64,000 nucleotides of DNA from Ceratothoa steindachneri. Taxonomy: Eukaryota; Arthropoda; Malacostraca; Isopoda; Cymothoidae. The notes beneath the pieces are model-generated. The model ran no database searches, was not told where the DNA came from, and saw nothing but the letters and a program-made list of their open reading frames with translations. A program made the position numbers and the translations under genes. The stretch spans positions 91,602,207-91,666,206 of the forward strand of contig OZ018333.1 of the NCBI GenBank assembly GCA_963969495.1, in the 5' to 3' direction. Shown here in pieces: positions 10,818 to 28,000 of the stretch (positions within the stretch are counted from its first letter, which is position 1; each line of letters opens with the position of its first letter).

Positions 10818-12030
10818 AAAAAGTGATGAGAGCAACTTCGTCACGAGTGAATGAATGTTATTAGAAGATGGTCAGCATTTGAAAAGAAGAATCTTCAAAT
10901 CAATTAAGTTATTATGTTAATTATTCAAAATGATTATTAGTCTTAGTTTTTTGTTAATTTTAAACCATCAAAATTAGTTAAAATAAAATTGGTTTTAATA
11001 GTCGGTAAATAGCTGAAAGTTCAGCGAAAATTTGTTAAAAATCAATGCTTCACTAAAACTAGCAAAACTTCAACAAAAATTAAGGAATCAATTCAGCGAA
11101 AATTTGTTAAAATCTTTGCCCACAATTATTATTAACAATTTTTTTGAAAGTTTCCTTATTATCATAAAATTATTCTTGATTTTATTAAACTCCAAATTTA
11201 GGACATGTAAAAAACTCCCTCTATAAATATTGAAGAAAATGGTAAATCCAGCATTAAATCCTAGCATTGGGTAATACAGTTATTGAACAGGGATTTTGGA
11301 AGGACCAAACTCCCACCAGTGCATTATGGGGCATAGGAAACAATTTCGTCTGAGAGGGAGCCATAATCACAGCCAGAGAGAAAGAAAACGCGTCCTGGGC
11401 CTCCAAATTAAGGCACCTGGACTCTCGTCTCTGACTAAATTGAACATTTTCATGGCTCCAAATAAAGTCATACTCGGATTACCGAACAGCTTCGATGATC
11501 CTCTGAATTCAGAGTATTTCCAAGTCATTACTAGAGAGCAAAACTGATTTTTGTACCGAAGACCGGAAAACTCTCGAAAAGAAAAGAAAATTACCACACA
11601 ATATCCTTCCTTGAGAACCCAATAACTGATCTCTAGGGGCCCAAGTCCAGTCTTAAGAACTCAATTTCTTGTCTGTAGATTGGAAGAAGGATTTTGAAGA
11701 AATTCCTAACAGAAGAGAGGTTGGTTAAGAGGTCCCTTTACGCACACTGCACGGTAATCGCGCTAACAGAAGAGTGCTAGGATTTCTGGCATACATTCAC
11801 CCTACACTGATTAGTGGTAAGGGTTATAAAAATTGAAGTATTGAGATGGCAATTATATCATGAACGAATAAATGGCTCTCATGCAGGTTTATGATTTCTA
11901 CTAAAAATAAAAATAAATTGTTGACAACATTTTAGGTAAAGGCGGCAAATGTATAGGGGAATGGGAGATGGGTAACATTCAATATAATTTGGAGGTTATT
12001 TGTCCCTTCCTTCCCAGTTCTCCACAAATG
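10818..12030. other. Unassigned stretch with a 21-bp direct repeat
   Basis: No gene is recognised. An exact 21-bp direct repeat beginning TTCAGCGAAAATTTG occurs at 11020-11040 and 11092-11112. It may be part of the decayed 3' end of the preceding transposon, but this is not shown. Confidence 0.4.
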
Positions 12031-12037
12031 CTGGCTC

Positions 12038-12480
12038 CGCCTTGCCGGCCATCTGAACTTCCTGACCCCCGTCCTCCGACTTTCCTTCGTGTGGTGCTAG
12101 TTCTTCTTCGAACAACTGGACAACCCAAGTCCCCACCTATTCCGCGCTTTGAGCACTTTCATCAGCCACAAGTGGGTGCTTTGGCGCCTTCCTCGCGCCT
12201 CTGCCTACAAGATATCCATGGATGCGTCCCTCTGGGGTATGGGCTTGGTCTCTGGACCTTTAGCCCTTGCCTGGGATTGCCGGTTCTGGATTCAAACATC
12301 TTTGAACTCGAGTCGGTGATTCTTCTTCTGGCCGTTCTCATCTGGCCAAAGGGACGTATTGACTCACATAACATCTCCGCTATCCAAAATAGCTCCCGTG
12401 GCCAGATCTCCTTTTCGCTCCTTAAGAATCCTCCCTCGTCGCAGTCACCAAGGCCTTTCGGACCAGTGCGAGAAGCCTCC
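12038..12480 (+). pseudogene. DIRS-like RT/RNase H relic (copy 1)
   Basis: Translation gives LAGHLNFLTPVLRLSFV, a stop, FFFEQLDNPSPHLFRALS, then the RNase H core YKISMDASLWGMGLVSG. In a neighbouring frame it continues with FELESVILLLAVLIWPKGR and a DSHN motif. The order D, E, D is that of an RNase H fold as found after the RT of DIRS-type and related retrotransposons. The same blocks occur in the relic at 36.7-37.45 kb, which supports the assignment. At least one stop and one frameshift make it non-functional. No tyrosine recombinase was recognised nearby, so DIRS is a best guess. Confidence 0.5.
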
Positions 12481-12976
12481 TGAGGTGCGGGACAGGCGTA
12501 ATCCGGCTAATGGCGCTTCGTGGAGCTTCCAGGAACCGCATATAGCCGGCAAATCCTACGAAGTAACCTTGGCTACTCAAGGAGGTATCCGTCCAGCGAG
12601 GCACCATTGTCGTTTTGCGCCCGTACCTCACTCATCTCCGGCTTCCCACCCTCCTTTCCCCTTCGTTGCTTTTTATTGCTTTTCCCTCTTGTCAACACTA
12701 AGGCATCTCCTGTCCTTTGCTTTTATTAATGTGACTTTAGGAAGCCCACTTTTGTCCTCTGTTGGGAACTCCTGTTCCTCCCTTTGTTTGCGAAAGTATA
12801 AAGACTTTCTTCTTTGTTCTCTTTAATAAAGAGTTTCTGTGCAACAACTGATTGATAGTACACATTTCTCCCAGCTCTTTCACCTGCCTCCTTTACCTTA
12901 TATGTTATCATCCACTGACATTTGGGCAAGTTGTGTGGGAAGATTGATGAGAAAGAAGAAACCTGATTAGGGCGAG

Positions 12977-13234
12977 ATGGAATTGAAAAGGCAAAAGAGG
13001 TGGGAAAGTTTAACAGGAGGAATGGCCATTTTGCTTATAATTATTTATAGTTTTATTATTATAGGAGTTGTTATACATCTTTTTTGTTTTGTTTTCTATT
13101 TATTGAGTTGTACGTTGTATTTAGCTTGTGTTCAGGATCTTATTAAGAAAACCCATCAACGGGTGTTCCGTACCCAAAGGACAATGGTGCATCTTCGTTC
13201 TCTTCACGGTTGTTTTAAAAGGTTTTTGTTGTAA
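12977..13234 (+). CDS. 85-codon ORF with hydrophobic core, unknown
   Basis: An ATG frame encodes a basic start (MELKRQKRWESLTGG), one long or two short hydrophobic segments (MAILLIIIYSFIIIGVV and HLFCFVFYLLSCTLYL) and a basic tail (RVFRTQRTMVHL). It lies just upstream of a Penelope-like terminal repeat and could be part of that element's leader or a chance frame. I do not recognise it. Confidence 0.18.
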   Translation: MELKRQKRWESLTGGMAILLIIIYSFIIIGVVIHLFCFVFYLLSCTLYLACVQDLIKKTHQRVFRTQRTMVHLRSLHGCFKRFLL

Positions 13235-13382
13235 GGTCAAATGTTAAGGAACACAATCCTTCTATCAAGCCCAAATTGCCTTTTTCTCACTATAATCACC
13301 TACATATTTCAACCAATACAACCATACTGCTACTCACTATTTTTACCAACTAGTTTCACTTCTCGTCCATTTCTTCTCTTTT

Positions 13383-13710
13383 TCTTCAGTCTCCTTTCGT
13401 CCCCGTATTGTGTCAGGTGACTCCAATCTTTCGAATTTCTTTTCAAATCTTAAATTTTCTCATTCACATTTAACCTCGTTGCTCTCATGTGTACAAATTG
13501 TCTTACACCCTCCTCATATAATCTTAATAATTTATGTCCCTCATCCTTTTAATAGTTTAATTTTCTAATTATTTAATGATTTAATCTGATATTGTTGTTG
13601 ATATATTTTTTATCCTTTTCTCTTTGTGGGTACAGTTCCTGATGATGGGCGAATCCAGCCCGAAACGTGAATTGAATTAAACTTGCCGCCCTTGTTTTCA
13701 CTTTTATTCT

Positions 13711-13711
<1 letters not shown>
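13383..13711 (+). mobile_element. Penelope-like element terminal repeat fragment
   Basis: This pyrimidine-rich segment contains a hammerhead-like core (13639-13667) and then AACGTGAATTGAATTAAAC, ending directly at a (TA)n tract. From what is known of Penelope-like elements, their terminal repeats carry hammerhead ribozyme motifs of this type and often abut microsatellites. No reverse transcriptase frame accompanies it, so it is a solo fragment. The left boundary is approximate. Confidence 0.5.
13639..13667 (+). ncRNA. Hammerhead-ribozyme-like motif (Penelope type)
   Basis: CTGATGA is followed by GGGC, a 7-nt loop, GCCC and then GAAACG. This matches the hammerhead core CUGANGA, stem II, GAAA, with one extra base before stem II. 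The same arrangement recurs at three other Penelope-like ends in this window. Stem III and the cleavage site are not resolved, so activity is not claimed. Confidence 0.45.

Positions 13712-13770
<59 letters not shown>
13712..13770. repeat. (TA)n microsatellite
   Basis: About 59 bp of uninterrupted AT dinucleotides sit between the Penelope-like end and the left terminus of a Tc1 element. Confidence 0.97.
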
Positions 13771-13773
<3 letters not shown>

Positions 13774-13775
<2 letters not shown>

Positions 13776-15358
13776 GTGGGTGCAATAAATATCCAATACA
13801 TGGTCAAAAGTTTAGTTACCATAGTTACACAACAGCAAAGTAATCGAAAATTGAACATCTTATGTATTTTGTACGTTGAATACAAATCCGGTATTCGAAT
13901 ACACAAATAGTAAAGAATTGTTATTATATCGACTAAACTGTTAGATTATCGCCTCAAAAAGTATCTAACACACCCACAAAATTAGTTTTAAAGCGATAAT
14001 AAATAGTTCTCGAACATTCCAGAGTGGTTTACGTGACAGGAATGCTGTAGAACTTTCTAGAAAAATAATCTACTTCGTCTACGTGAAACAGCGGCCCTTA
14101 GTCAGTGTCTGAGAGATCCTGGAGAAGAGAGTCATCGTTCAACACTCTAATTTGATATGGCGAAGAGTAAAAATTGGCCAAAAAGGAGAAGAGAACTAAT
14201 TGTTTAGTTACACATAAAAGTGGTTTGAGGTATAGAAAAATTTCCTCTATGCTAAAAATACCAATCTCAACCATTTGAGACATGATTCGCCGGTTCACGT
14301 CAAATCAGTCCACTGCATGTCTACCACGTTCAGGGCGTCCATCTAAAATTTCAAACCGTGCGGCAAACATATAGTCCGTAGAGTAAAGAAGAATCCTCGA
14401 GTGACTCGATCTGAACTTCAGAAAGATTTGAAATCTCCTGGGATAAATGTATGCAAAAATAAACTTAGAGCAGTTCTCAGGAACGACTGATTCCATTCTC
14501 GACACCAAGAAAAACACCTCTGTTGAAACCAGTTCATCTCAGAAATCGTCCGAAGGTTTTGGGACGCTGTACTATGGTCTGACGAGACAAAGATTGAGTT
14601 ATTTAGGCGGAATAGTCTTAGTCACGTTTAGAGGCAGAAAAACTCAGCGCATGATCCTAAAGATACAATCCCAACAGTGAAGTTTGGAGGAGGCAGCATA
14701 ATAGCATGGGGCTGCTTGACCTTTGCAGATGCTGGAAGACTCCATATTATTGAAGGGAAAATGAATGCTCAGATGTATCGCAGGATTTTGGATGATGATC
14801 TCTTAGAGTCTGCAGACGACTTAAAGTTGCTAAGAGGATGGACATTCCAGCAGGACAACGATCCAAAACATACAGCCAAGGTCACTGCAGCGTGGTTTCA
14901 GCAGAAGAAAATAAAGGTTATGGGATGGCCAATTCAATTGCCAGACCAAAGTCAGTTCGAGAACCTGTGACGATAATTAAAACTAAAGAATCAGAAAAGA
15001 GGCCAATAGATCAAATAGATTTAAAAGAATATGCCAAGAAGAATGGGCCAAGATACCTACAAATATTTGTAAGAACCTCATAAGTAAATATCCCAAACGG
15101 TTGGAAGTTGTACTAGCGACGAAAGGTCATATCCCTAAATACTAACTGGTTTTCATAAATGTATCGGCTACTTTTTAAAACGTTCGTTGGATAATTTTGC
15201 CGTAATCATAGTAATGTTTTAGTATTTTTGCAAAATGATACGAATTTGTATTCAACGTACAAAATACATAAGCCTTTTCAATTTTTGATTACTTTGCTGT
15301 TGTGTAACTATGGTAAATAAACTTTTGACCATGTATCGGATATTTATTGCACCCACTC
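13774..15358 (+). mobile_element. Tc1-like element, copy B, with long terminal inverted repeats
   Basis: The left end CAGTGGGTGCAATAAATATC is mirrored at the right end. The inverted match continues for at least 115 bp through the ACACAACAGCAAAGTAATC word and the GTACGTTGAATACAAAT word. It then weakens and reappears further in, so the repeats may originally have exceeded 200 bp. The length (1585 bp) agrees with copy C at 31.0 kb. The left end lies a few bases from a (TA)n tract. Expected TA target duplications are not clean here. Confidence 0.85.
14157..15083 (+). pseudogene. Tc1 transposase pseudogene (copy B)
   Basis: The start MAKSKNWPKRRRELIV is homologous to the DNA-binding N-terminus in copy C, but stops and frameshifts follow at once. 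The catalytic part is better kept: FGGGSIIAWGCLTFADAG, KMNAQMYRRILDDDLLESA, then FQQDNDPKHTAKV and PDQSQFENL. I count 34 residues from the aspartate of QQD to the glutamate of QFE, the DD34E spacing of Tc1 transposases. Codons 5' and 3' of about 14677 are in different frames. Not functional. Confidence 0.8.
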
Positions 15359-15420
15359 CTATGTATCCTTACTTTCCCTGTGAAATTGAAGATCAGACTG
15401 GTCAGTAGCAACGCATATGG

Positions 15421-15421
<1 letters not shown>

Positions 15422-15481
<60 letters not shown>
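15422..15481. repeat. (TA)n microsatellite
   Basis: About 60 bp of AT repeats with one TTTA interruption separate the Tc1 copy from the foldback element. Confidence 0.95.
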
Positions 15482-15483
<2 letters not shown>

Positions 15484-15484
15484 T

Positions 15485-15836
15485 GCTTTTTTAAAGGCCC
15501 AAGAAAATGAAAATTGGTGAAACAACTCGGAAAAATACTTAGGAGAATATCACGTGAACCAATCAAAGCTTAAGAAGAAAAATGGGAGACGTAGAGACGC
15601 TGGTAGCTCTGGCGATCAGCGTCTTAGTTATATAAACGATGAGCGCTTAATGACACAGGTTCAAATCCAACTTCTTTATTTATTTTCATATGACGGTTAA
15701 AATAGTTTGCCCTATCTTTCCCGTCTCTACTTCTCCAATTTTCCTTCTTAAGCTTTGATTGGTTCACGTGATATTATCCTAAGTGTTTTTCCGGGTTGTG
15801 TCACCAATTTTCATTTCCTTGGGCCTTTAAAAATAC
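15485..15836. mobile_element. Foldback/MITE-like palindrome with tRNA-like centre
   Basis: Two inverted arms of about 110 bp (about 15492-15600 and 15718-15830) match closely: AAAGGCCCAAG pairs with CTTGGGCCTTT, TATCACGTGAACCAATCAAAG with CTTTGATTGGTTCACGTGATA, and GGAGACGTAGAGACG with CGTCTCTACTTCTCC. They surround about 117 bp containing a tRNA-like segment. The element is bordered on both sides by TA-rich DNA. No coding capacity exists, so it must be non-autonomous if mobile. I know of no named family with this build. Confidence 0.72.
15601..15668 (+). other. tRNA-like segment with B-box-like motif
   Basis: TAGCTC at 15604 resembles an A box start, and GGTTCAAATCC at 15658-15668 matches a pol III B box. 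Their spacing is tRNA-like. A short GCT/AGC D-stem can form, but I could not draw a good anticodon stem or acceptor, so this is a degraded tRNA-derived sequence at most, not a working tRNA. Confidence 0.4.
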
Positions 15837-15867
15837 ATCTATAAAAAATCATGCGTCATGTGATTTT

Positions 15868-21810
<5,943 letters not shown>

Positions 21811-21814
21811 ACGA

Positions 21815-22300
21815 TGACTTCAGGACATTGCAGACAAAGGACAATTTCCATTGCTTATAAGTTCGCCCAAAGGACAGTTCCCGTATAAAGTCCTTCAGGA
21901 CAACTGGACCCGAAGGACAATTCACATCTAAATATAATATAGGTGAATGAAAATGTCCGTGATAGGACTCTTTTTTTTCTGAAGGACATTTTGGTCAAAA
22001 GGACAATTTTTTCCAAATAAAAATATCAGTAGAAAAACAATTCTTTCCCCCCCCCTCCGATATATTTTTATGGATATTTTACCATAGAAAAAACTGACCC
22101 CGATGAAAACCTTTCTAGGAGGTCAATTGCAACGAAAGAAAAATTCTTTGAATTGACGATTTCTCCCTGAAACTTATAATTCCCTCATCCCTGTAGGATA
22201 AATTTCGATGAAGGACAGGGTTTTTAGAAGGACACTTTCCTCCTCAAAACAATTCTTGTCTAGAAATTTGCCCACAGACTACTTTCTTTGGAGGACAACT
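21815..22300 (+). repeat. Degenerate AAGGACA-rich repeat field
   Basis: The word GGACA, mostly preceded by AA or GA and often followed by ATT or ACT, recurs about ten times in under 500 bp at irregular spacing (for example near 21822, 21836, 21872, 21897, 21912, 21980, 21998, 22212, 22231 and 22291). It looks like a decayed minisatellite. A shorter patch with GGACAAATGTCC and TTGTCC lies near 25.1 kb. Confidence 0.55.
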
Positions 22301-24057
22301 GCCCTAAATCGCAGTTAATCCTAATTCGCTTCTTTTATGTAGGAAAAAAAGGAAACGATCCATTGATGGTCGTATTTGTTGAATGTTAAACACACGCTTT
22401 TGGAGACTGTTGTCCTTCCTAGTAAGTGTGTTCAAGGCACATACAAGATTCTTAAGCTGTGTTTTATTCCCCCTAATATGGTTGCAAAGATTACAGTTGA
22501 AATATATCATAAAAGTAATGGCAGCGTTTAGGTGAAGAAGCAGCTAAAAAATCATTCCTCATTGATCAATCTCTGTCTACCCTAATGCGCGATAAACACA
22601 AAGCAATCTATCAACTTTGCATTGAAATACCCCAAGTGTTGTGTTGGAGGATGTAGAAGGCAGTGCAGTGAAGATCTTCTGTTGCAAAACGGCTTAAATA
22701 ATGTTCATTTTCTCTTCTCACAAAAATCTAACGAACTTAGCAATTTAATTTCATTGGTCTCTTTCTGTAACTTTTAAAACCTGTGATGAGGATTTGAACT
22801 TAACTGAATACCATTCCTGTTTTCCTGAATGGTAGCTGAGTTTATTTAAATTATACGTTGCGTTCGGGTAAAAGCTATGTATGAACTTACTACACAAATT
22901 AAAGAATCTCGATCACATTTAGCTCTAGTGAGTGATTTGGTAGATTTCGAAAAAGCGCTGGTCAATAATATGTTGTTGTTCTCTCGCTTAATATTGGTAT
23001 AACCCTGAGACTTATATTTCATGTCGGACATTTATCGAAAAACACTCAAGATTTTTTAACAGAACATTCAAAATGATAATGTTGTCTCTTAAAATGAGGA
23101 TGCTAGTAACATTTATTCTCCCTTTTCACGTTCTAAGTCTTTTGAACGTGCATCAAAACTCGTGCCTCTTGAAAGATATTCCAGTGCTGAAAACTTTGAT
23201 GACTTGTACATCGATAAACCTTGTTACCAACAAGAACTTCTCTTTGATGTTATTGGCTGTGGCAAGTGTATCGGAGAAAATCCAGCACCAAACCAAAAAT
23301 GCGCAGGGCTGGCGAAGAGGATTTCAATCACTGAGTGGGTTACCCTAATACCTGGAAATTCCTATTCACCTTTTTGGCTATTTTAACTTTGAGACTATTA
23401 AAAATAACTTTAGTTTTTGTTATTGTAAATTTGAGACTATTAAAAATAACTAGTTTTAGTTTCAATATTTTCTTTGTTCTTTCCAATTACTCAATTAACT
23501 CTGGAATATATTTTAAATTGAAGTTACCGTCAAAGTTTAATGAAGACATGAAACATTCCAAATATTGAACGCTCTGCAATTTTAAAATGCATTTATCTGC
23601 TTAAAGAAAGGCTAAAAACACCTGCATTCTCTAGGGAAAAGAAGCCCTTAGTGCCCAGACATGTCGGATAGGGTGTATTGCCTTTTATTCCGGATAACCT
23701 TAATTAAAATAATCTTATCTCTTAGATCTAATTATGAAATATTAAATATTGGAAACTAGTATTTTTCTTTGAATAAACTCATTGTCTTTTAACCAAAATT
23801 AGACTTTCAAACGGACAAAATATTGAAGGTACTTTATTCACGACCTAAAACAAGGATTGTTTTTAGTCTTAGAGTCCACTGATTCCAAACGTAGGGCTCA
23901 CGCCCCACAGGGGGGCACTTCGAAATTTTAGGTTATATTAGTACATTTCAGGTTCGTTCTTTTAAATCTTTATATCTAACCAACTTTTCATATCATCACT
24001 GTCCCATAATCTCATTACCACACGTCATCGTGCGTCTGGCACAGCCGATGCGACAAT
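22301..24057. other. Unassigned sequence before the hAT relic
   Basis: No clear gene. A 22-bp direct repeat (TTTGAGACTATTAAAAATAA plus two bases) occurs near 23390 and 23430. A GGGGGGCACTT word near 23913 may belong to the terminal region of the following hAT relic, but I could not match two ends. Confidence 0.35.
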
Positions 24058-24750
24058 ATGACATTGTTGCTTCCCACTGAGGTCATGTGGTTATCTAAGG
24101 GCAATTGCTTGAAAAGATTCCTGGAACTGTTCGATATTCTTAGCAATTATTTACATGACAAGCCTGAAAATATGACACTGGTACATTCAAGGCTAAGATA
24201 TTTGGTTTCATCATATTTTGTGAATTATTACAGAAAAATGTTTCTGCCAAAAGATTTGACAAATTTTCTTGGCCCTAAAAAGTGCGATATAACTGATGCA
24301 GCAGGTCTAATCCTTGTTAATCATTTGAAAAAACTAGTATGTGATTTCGAGTACACATTTTCCGACCTAAAAAATAAATTTTGAAGCTTGGATAACACAA
24401 CCATTACTAGTGGACCTTTCTGGTGTAGCCATGCAGAATTAGCAGGAGGTATCAGTAATACAAAATGATGATTCTGTTAAAACTCTCTTCAAAATGAAAA
24501 GGAGTATGAGGTGGATTTGTACTGAGATGGAGACGAAATACCCAAATGCAACAAGTTTAGCAAGAAAACTACTATTGCCATTTTCCTTCTAATATTTGGT
24601 CGAATGTGGTTTCAGTGGTGTAACTGAGTTATTAATGAAAAAAGAAATAGACTTGAGATCATAAAACGAGGAGATTTAAGGTTAAATCTAACAAATTTCA
24701 TGCCTCGAATAAATGCACGTTGCGCCAAACATCAATCACAAGCATCTCAT
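24058..24750 (+). pseudogene. hAT-superfamily transposase relic (ZBED5/SCAND3-like)
   Basis: The best frame contains LLPTEVMWLSKGNCLKRFLE and then LFDILSNYLHD, the conserved T-E-V-x-W-L-S-K-G block of hAT proteins related to ZBED5, FAM200 and SCAND3. Further on, in shifting frames, come LFKMKRSMRWICTEMETKYP, ECGFSGVTELLMKK and KRGDLRLNLTNFMPRINARC, the C-terminal dimerisation region of the same family. Frame changes and stops after about 24384 make it inactive. The N-terminal zinc finger and both ends are missing or unrecognised. Confidence 0.72.
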
Positions 24751-25069
24751 TTAATTGATTATTTATTTAAGCTTGATATGCTATGCTTTATATATTTTTA
24801 CTGATAGTAGATTCTATTTTGTTTCAATGATTTGATTTTATTAATTTGTTTGAAGGATTGCATATTTTTTAAGAAGGATTTATTAGTGTAATAAACTTTA
24901 CATTCACAGAATATAATTTCATATCTTACATCAGGGAAAACAACAAATTTTAAGAAGCCGAATTGGGGCAGGGAGCAAAAAAAAGGTTGGGAACACCGTC
25001 TTAGACACACTGATGGCCATTATTATGAAGAAAAGAAAACATTTTAGAACTTTTACCTGCAAAGGTTTA

Positions 25070-25093
25070 TTCGTCCTTCTTAGGAAGGACGAA
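25070..25093. repeat. 24-bp palindrome
   Basis: TTCGTCCTTC and GAAGGACGAA are exact inverses around a 4-bp TTAG centre. Function unknown. Confidence 0.8.
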
Positions 25094-28000
25094 TTTATAC
25101 ATTGGGACAAATGTCCAAGGGGAAATTGTCCTAGAACCGAGCAATTGACCCTCTCTTGTGCCAAATTCCAACCCATTGGCCCCTGGTTACGCAGGCCCCT
25201 TCCAAGTAAGAGAAAAAAAGAAGCCATATTTTCGAACCCATTTAAACCGAAACCGGAGACTTTGCTTTAGAAATCACTTTTTTTTTTAAATGACTCTGTA
25301 CTGTTCTAATTTGGGCTGGACTGGTTTTCGATCTGTCTGTCTTTCTGCCCCACATCGATTATGCGTATACCAGGAAACACGCCACTTACCTTCTCGAAAC
25401 ACAACCTGGTCTTGGATATAACCAAGAGACCATGGTACAATCATCACCATCATTTCGCTTCGTGCAATACAACCCCTTCCTCTGGGGTTGATTCGCCCTC
25501 TTGATTCACGTCACGATTCCCGATGGATTCTTCGTTCCCCTAACCGCCTTGGGCGTCTCGCTCGAATTATGTTCGTTTAATAAAGTGACATTACCACCGT
25601 CGATTCTCCGTCTCAGTGCCAGGTGGCTCCGCCTTGGCACTCTCTATCCCGCCCCGTCACAGTGCCAGCTGGTAAACGAATGAAGGTTGCCGGCCGACGT
25701 CATTTCGAGTAGACGTGCATGTGTTTGTGTGTGCGCGCATGCATGGATTTATTTAAGCGAAAAAGATAAAGAATTAAATAAAGAAGTAAAGAATAATTAC
25801 ACAACAAAGACTTTAGTTTCCTTTCGCGGCTAGTTAATAACTAGGTAATGGAAGAAGATGTGTCTGCATCAGCAAACGCACCTGTGTCCCTGCAGGTGCA
25901 AGTAAACGACAGGGGATGATTAAGAGGGAACGCAGTTTGAATCCCCCAAATCCAAAACCAGAACAGATTATTCTGTCCTAGTTTACTCGTTACTAGTAGT
26001 TATAATTCTAAATACGAAGGGGAATATGTAGTGTCTATGTAGGAGAATCCTTCATTCGCTTTACTTATGTTTAGAAGACTTACGCCAGAAATGAAGTTGA
26101 GAAGACTAAAACGACCTTAAAATCTAGTCTGAGGCTTCATGCTGGAAGAAGAATACAGAATATTGAACAATGAGAAGCGAAAATAATAATTGATTAACAA
26201 GGGTTAATAAATTTTAACGAGGATTATAATTTAAGTTTATAATATACATATTTTTTAAGTACACTTAGTGGAATTATTTTCATTACTCCTTTTTAACCAA
26301 TGAATTGTATTTTATATTTTAATTAATTCTTAATTTAATTATGTAACTTTGTAAAATTAACAGAAATCTCTGCCAATGATATTAAGGTGAACACCGTCGA
26401 ATTGGAATCATAAAAGTCTAATTTTATGCTGATGTGGGAATGTTGGCTCCTGAATGTGAGATAATAGAAGTTAAACATTTGTTGCTGTGTGAGAGAGGAA
26501 TAACTTAATACGATTGTGAAGAGTATGTAAGTAGACGATAGTATTGGTGTTGATAGCTGTAATGTCGCAATAAATGGCGGATATGTGAATTAAAATTACA
26601 ATCGTGGAAGTGTGGTAGATATCTATTTAGCAAAAAACACAATGTTAGGAAGGATATCGAAACATTCATGGAACGGACATAGATTGAATGATGAGTGCGG
26701 CTGGATTGTGTAGGTGACTATTTTAATATCAACTGAGATGTGTGGAAGTGAAAGTTTATTATAATATATGAATGATCACTGGTGAGAATGGTTCACATGA
26801 ATAAAATTATGGTTTCTAGCCACGCTAGAATAGTAAACAGGTAGATGATCGTCATGCAAGTGAGATAAATGTATGAAGTGAAGTAGAAATCTGCGAAAGT
26901 TTGGAGTTTTAAAGACAGCGACCGAGTGTACATCTTAAGCCGGCAATTGAAGACTAGAAATCTCAGAAGCCCTTTTATAAACTCATCAGAATGAAAAGCC
27001 AATTTAAATTTAAGGACAAAGTGGAATAGATCAAAGGTTTAGAGTTGTAATGGACAAAATGGTGTAATAATTAAATCACTGCTGTAGTGCAAGCACCTGA
27101 CCAAATTAAGAGAGGACGATGAAATAAAATACAATCGGGTGTTAAGGAAAAACACCCCACTTATTATTTTCTGGTTGTGTTTTATTTAGCCTCGACGCTT
27201 GAGATCTATGAGGAAACAAGGCCTGAATGGATGTGATTTCCGCTTAGGTGGTGGCGGATCTTCACACTATTTCACCCCAATACCGCTTCTATCCTAAAAA
27301 AGGACAGCCAAACAGCCTTTTACGTAGATCCAGTTGCTATCTTATAAATATGACCCTTGATATTCCTTCTTACAGGGTCACTAGCACAAATGCGTCTGCT
27401 TTTGAACATCCATCTCATCTTAGTTCCTGAATTAAAAGTGATGAAATGGAAAGTATTTGAAGGAGGGAAGGAATAATGAGGTGGATTCAAAAAGGTGTTT
27501 TCTTATCAAGCTCTCTTTTTATCAAGCGGGATCGACATATTAGGGGGTGGGGGAGATCCTTGTAGGAGAAGTTGTCATAGCAACTAGGGTGAGTTTCGAA
27601 TCCCCTCTTTATCTCTTTCGTGAGGGGATGCGGAAATTTTCGGTTTCCCCCTTTTTAAGCCCGCGTTCATTGAGGTGGAAGGGAGTAGGTTAAGGGAGTC
27701 AATTGATCTCCCTTTAAATCCGTTGAGGCAGAAATCAATTGATGTCGTTTCCGCAAAAGAAGAAAAGTGAATTAATTTCAGAGGAGTCGACCATTTTGTG
27801 TGTGTCTATTTGCATGTGTCTATGTGTGCGTTGATCGATGGAATTTTATGTATATATTTAGCTTTAGAAAATGGAAATTACCACATTTATTTGTTTGGGT
27901 TAGGGGAGAACTACCTAGCCCATCCCCCGTTAAAATTCCGTAAACGAGCAATTACTTAGCTCGTTAACTAATTAGCCCATCTTTAGCTCTAATTTGGGTA

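Noticed and set aside
15601..15668. Functional tRNA gene
   Set aside because: The B-box-like motif is good, but acceptor and anticodon stems cannot be drawn; kept only as a tRNA-like relic.
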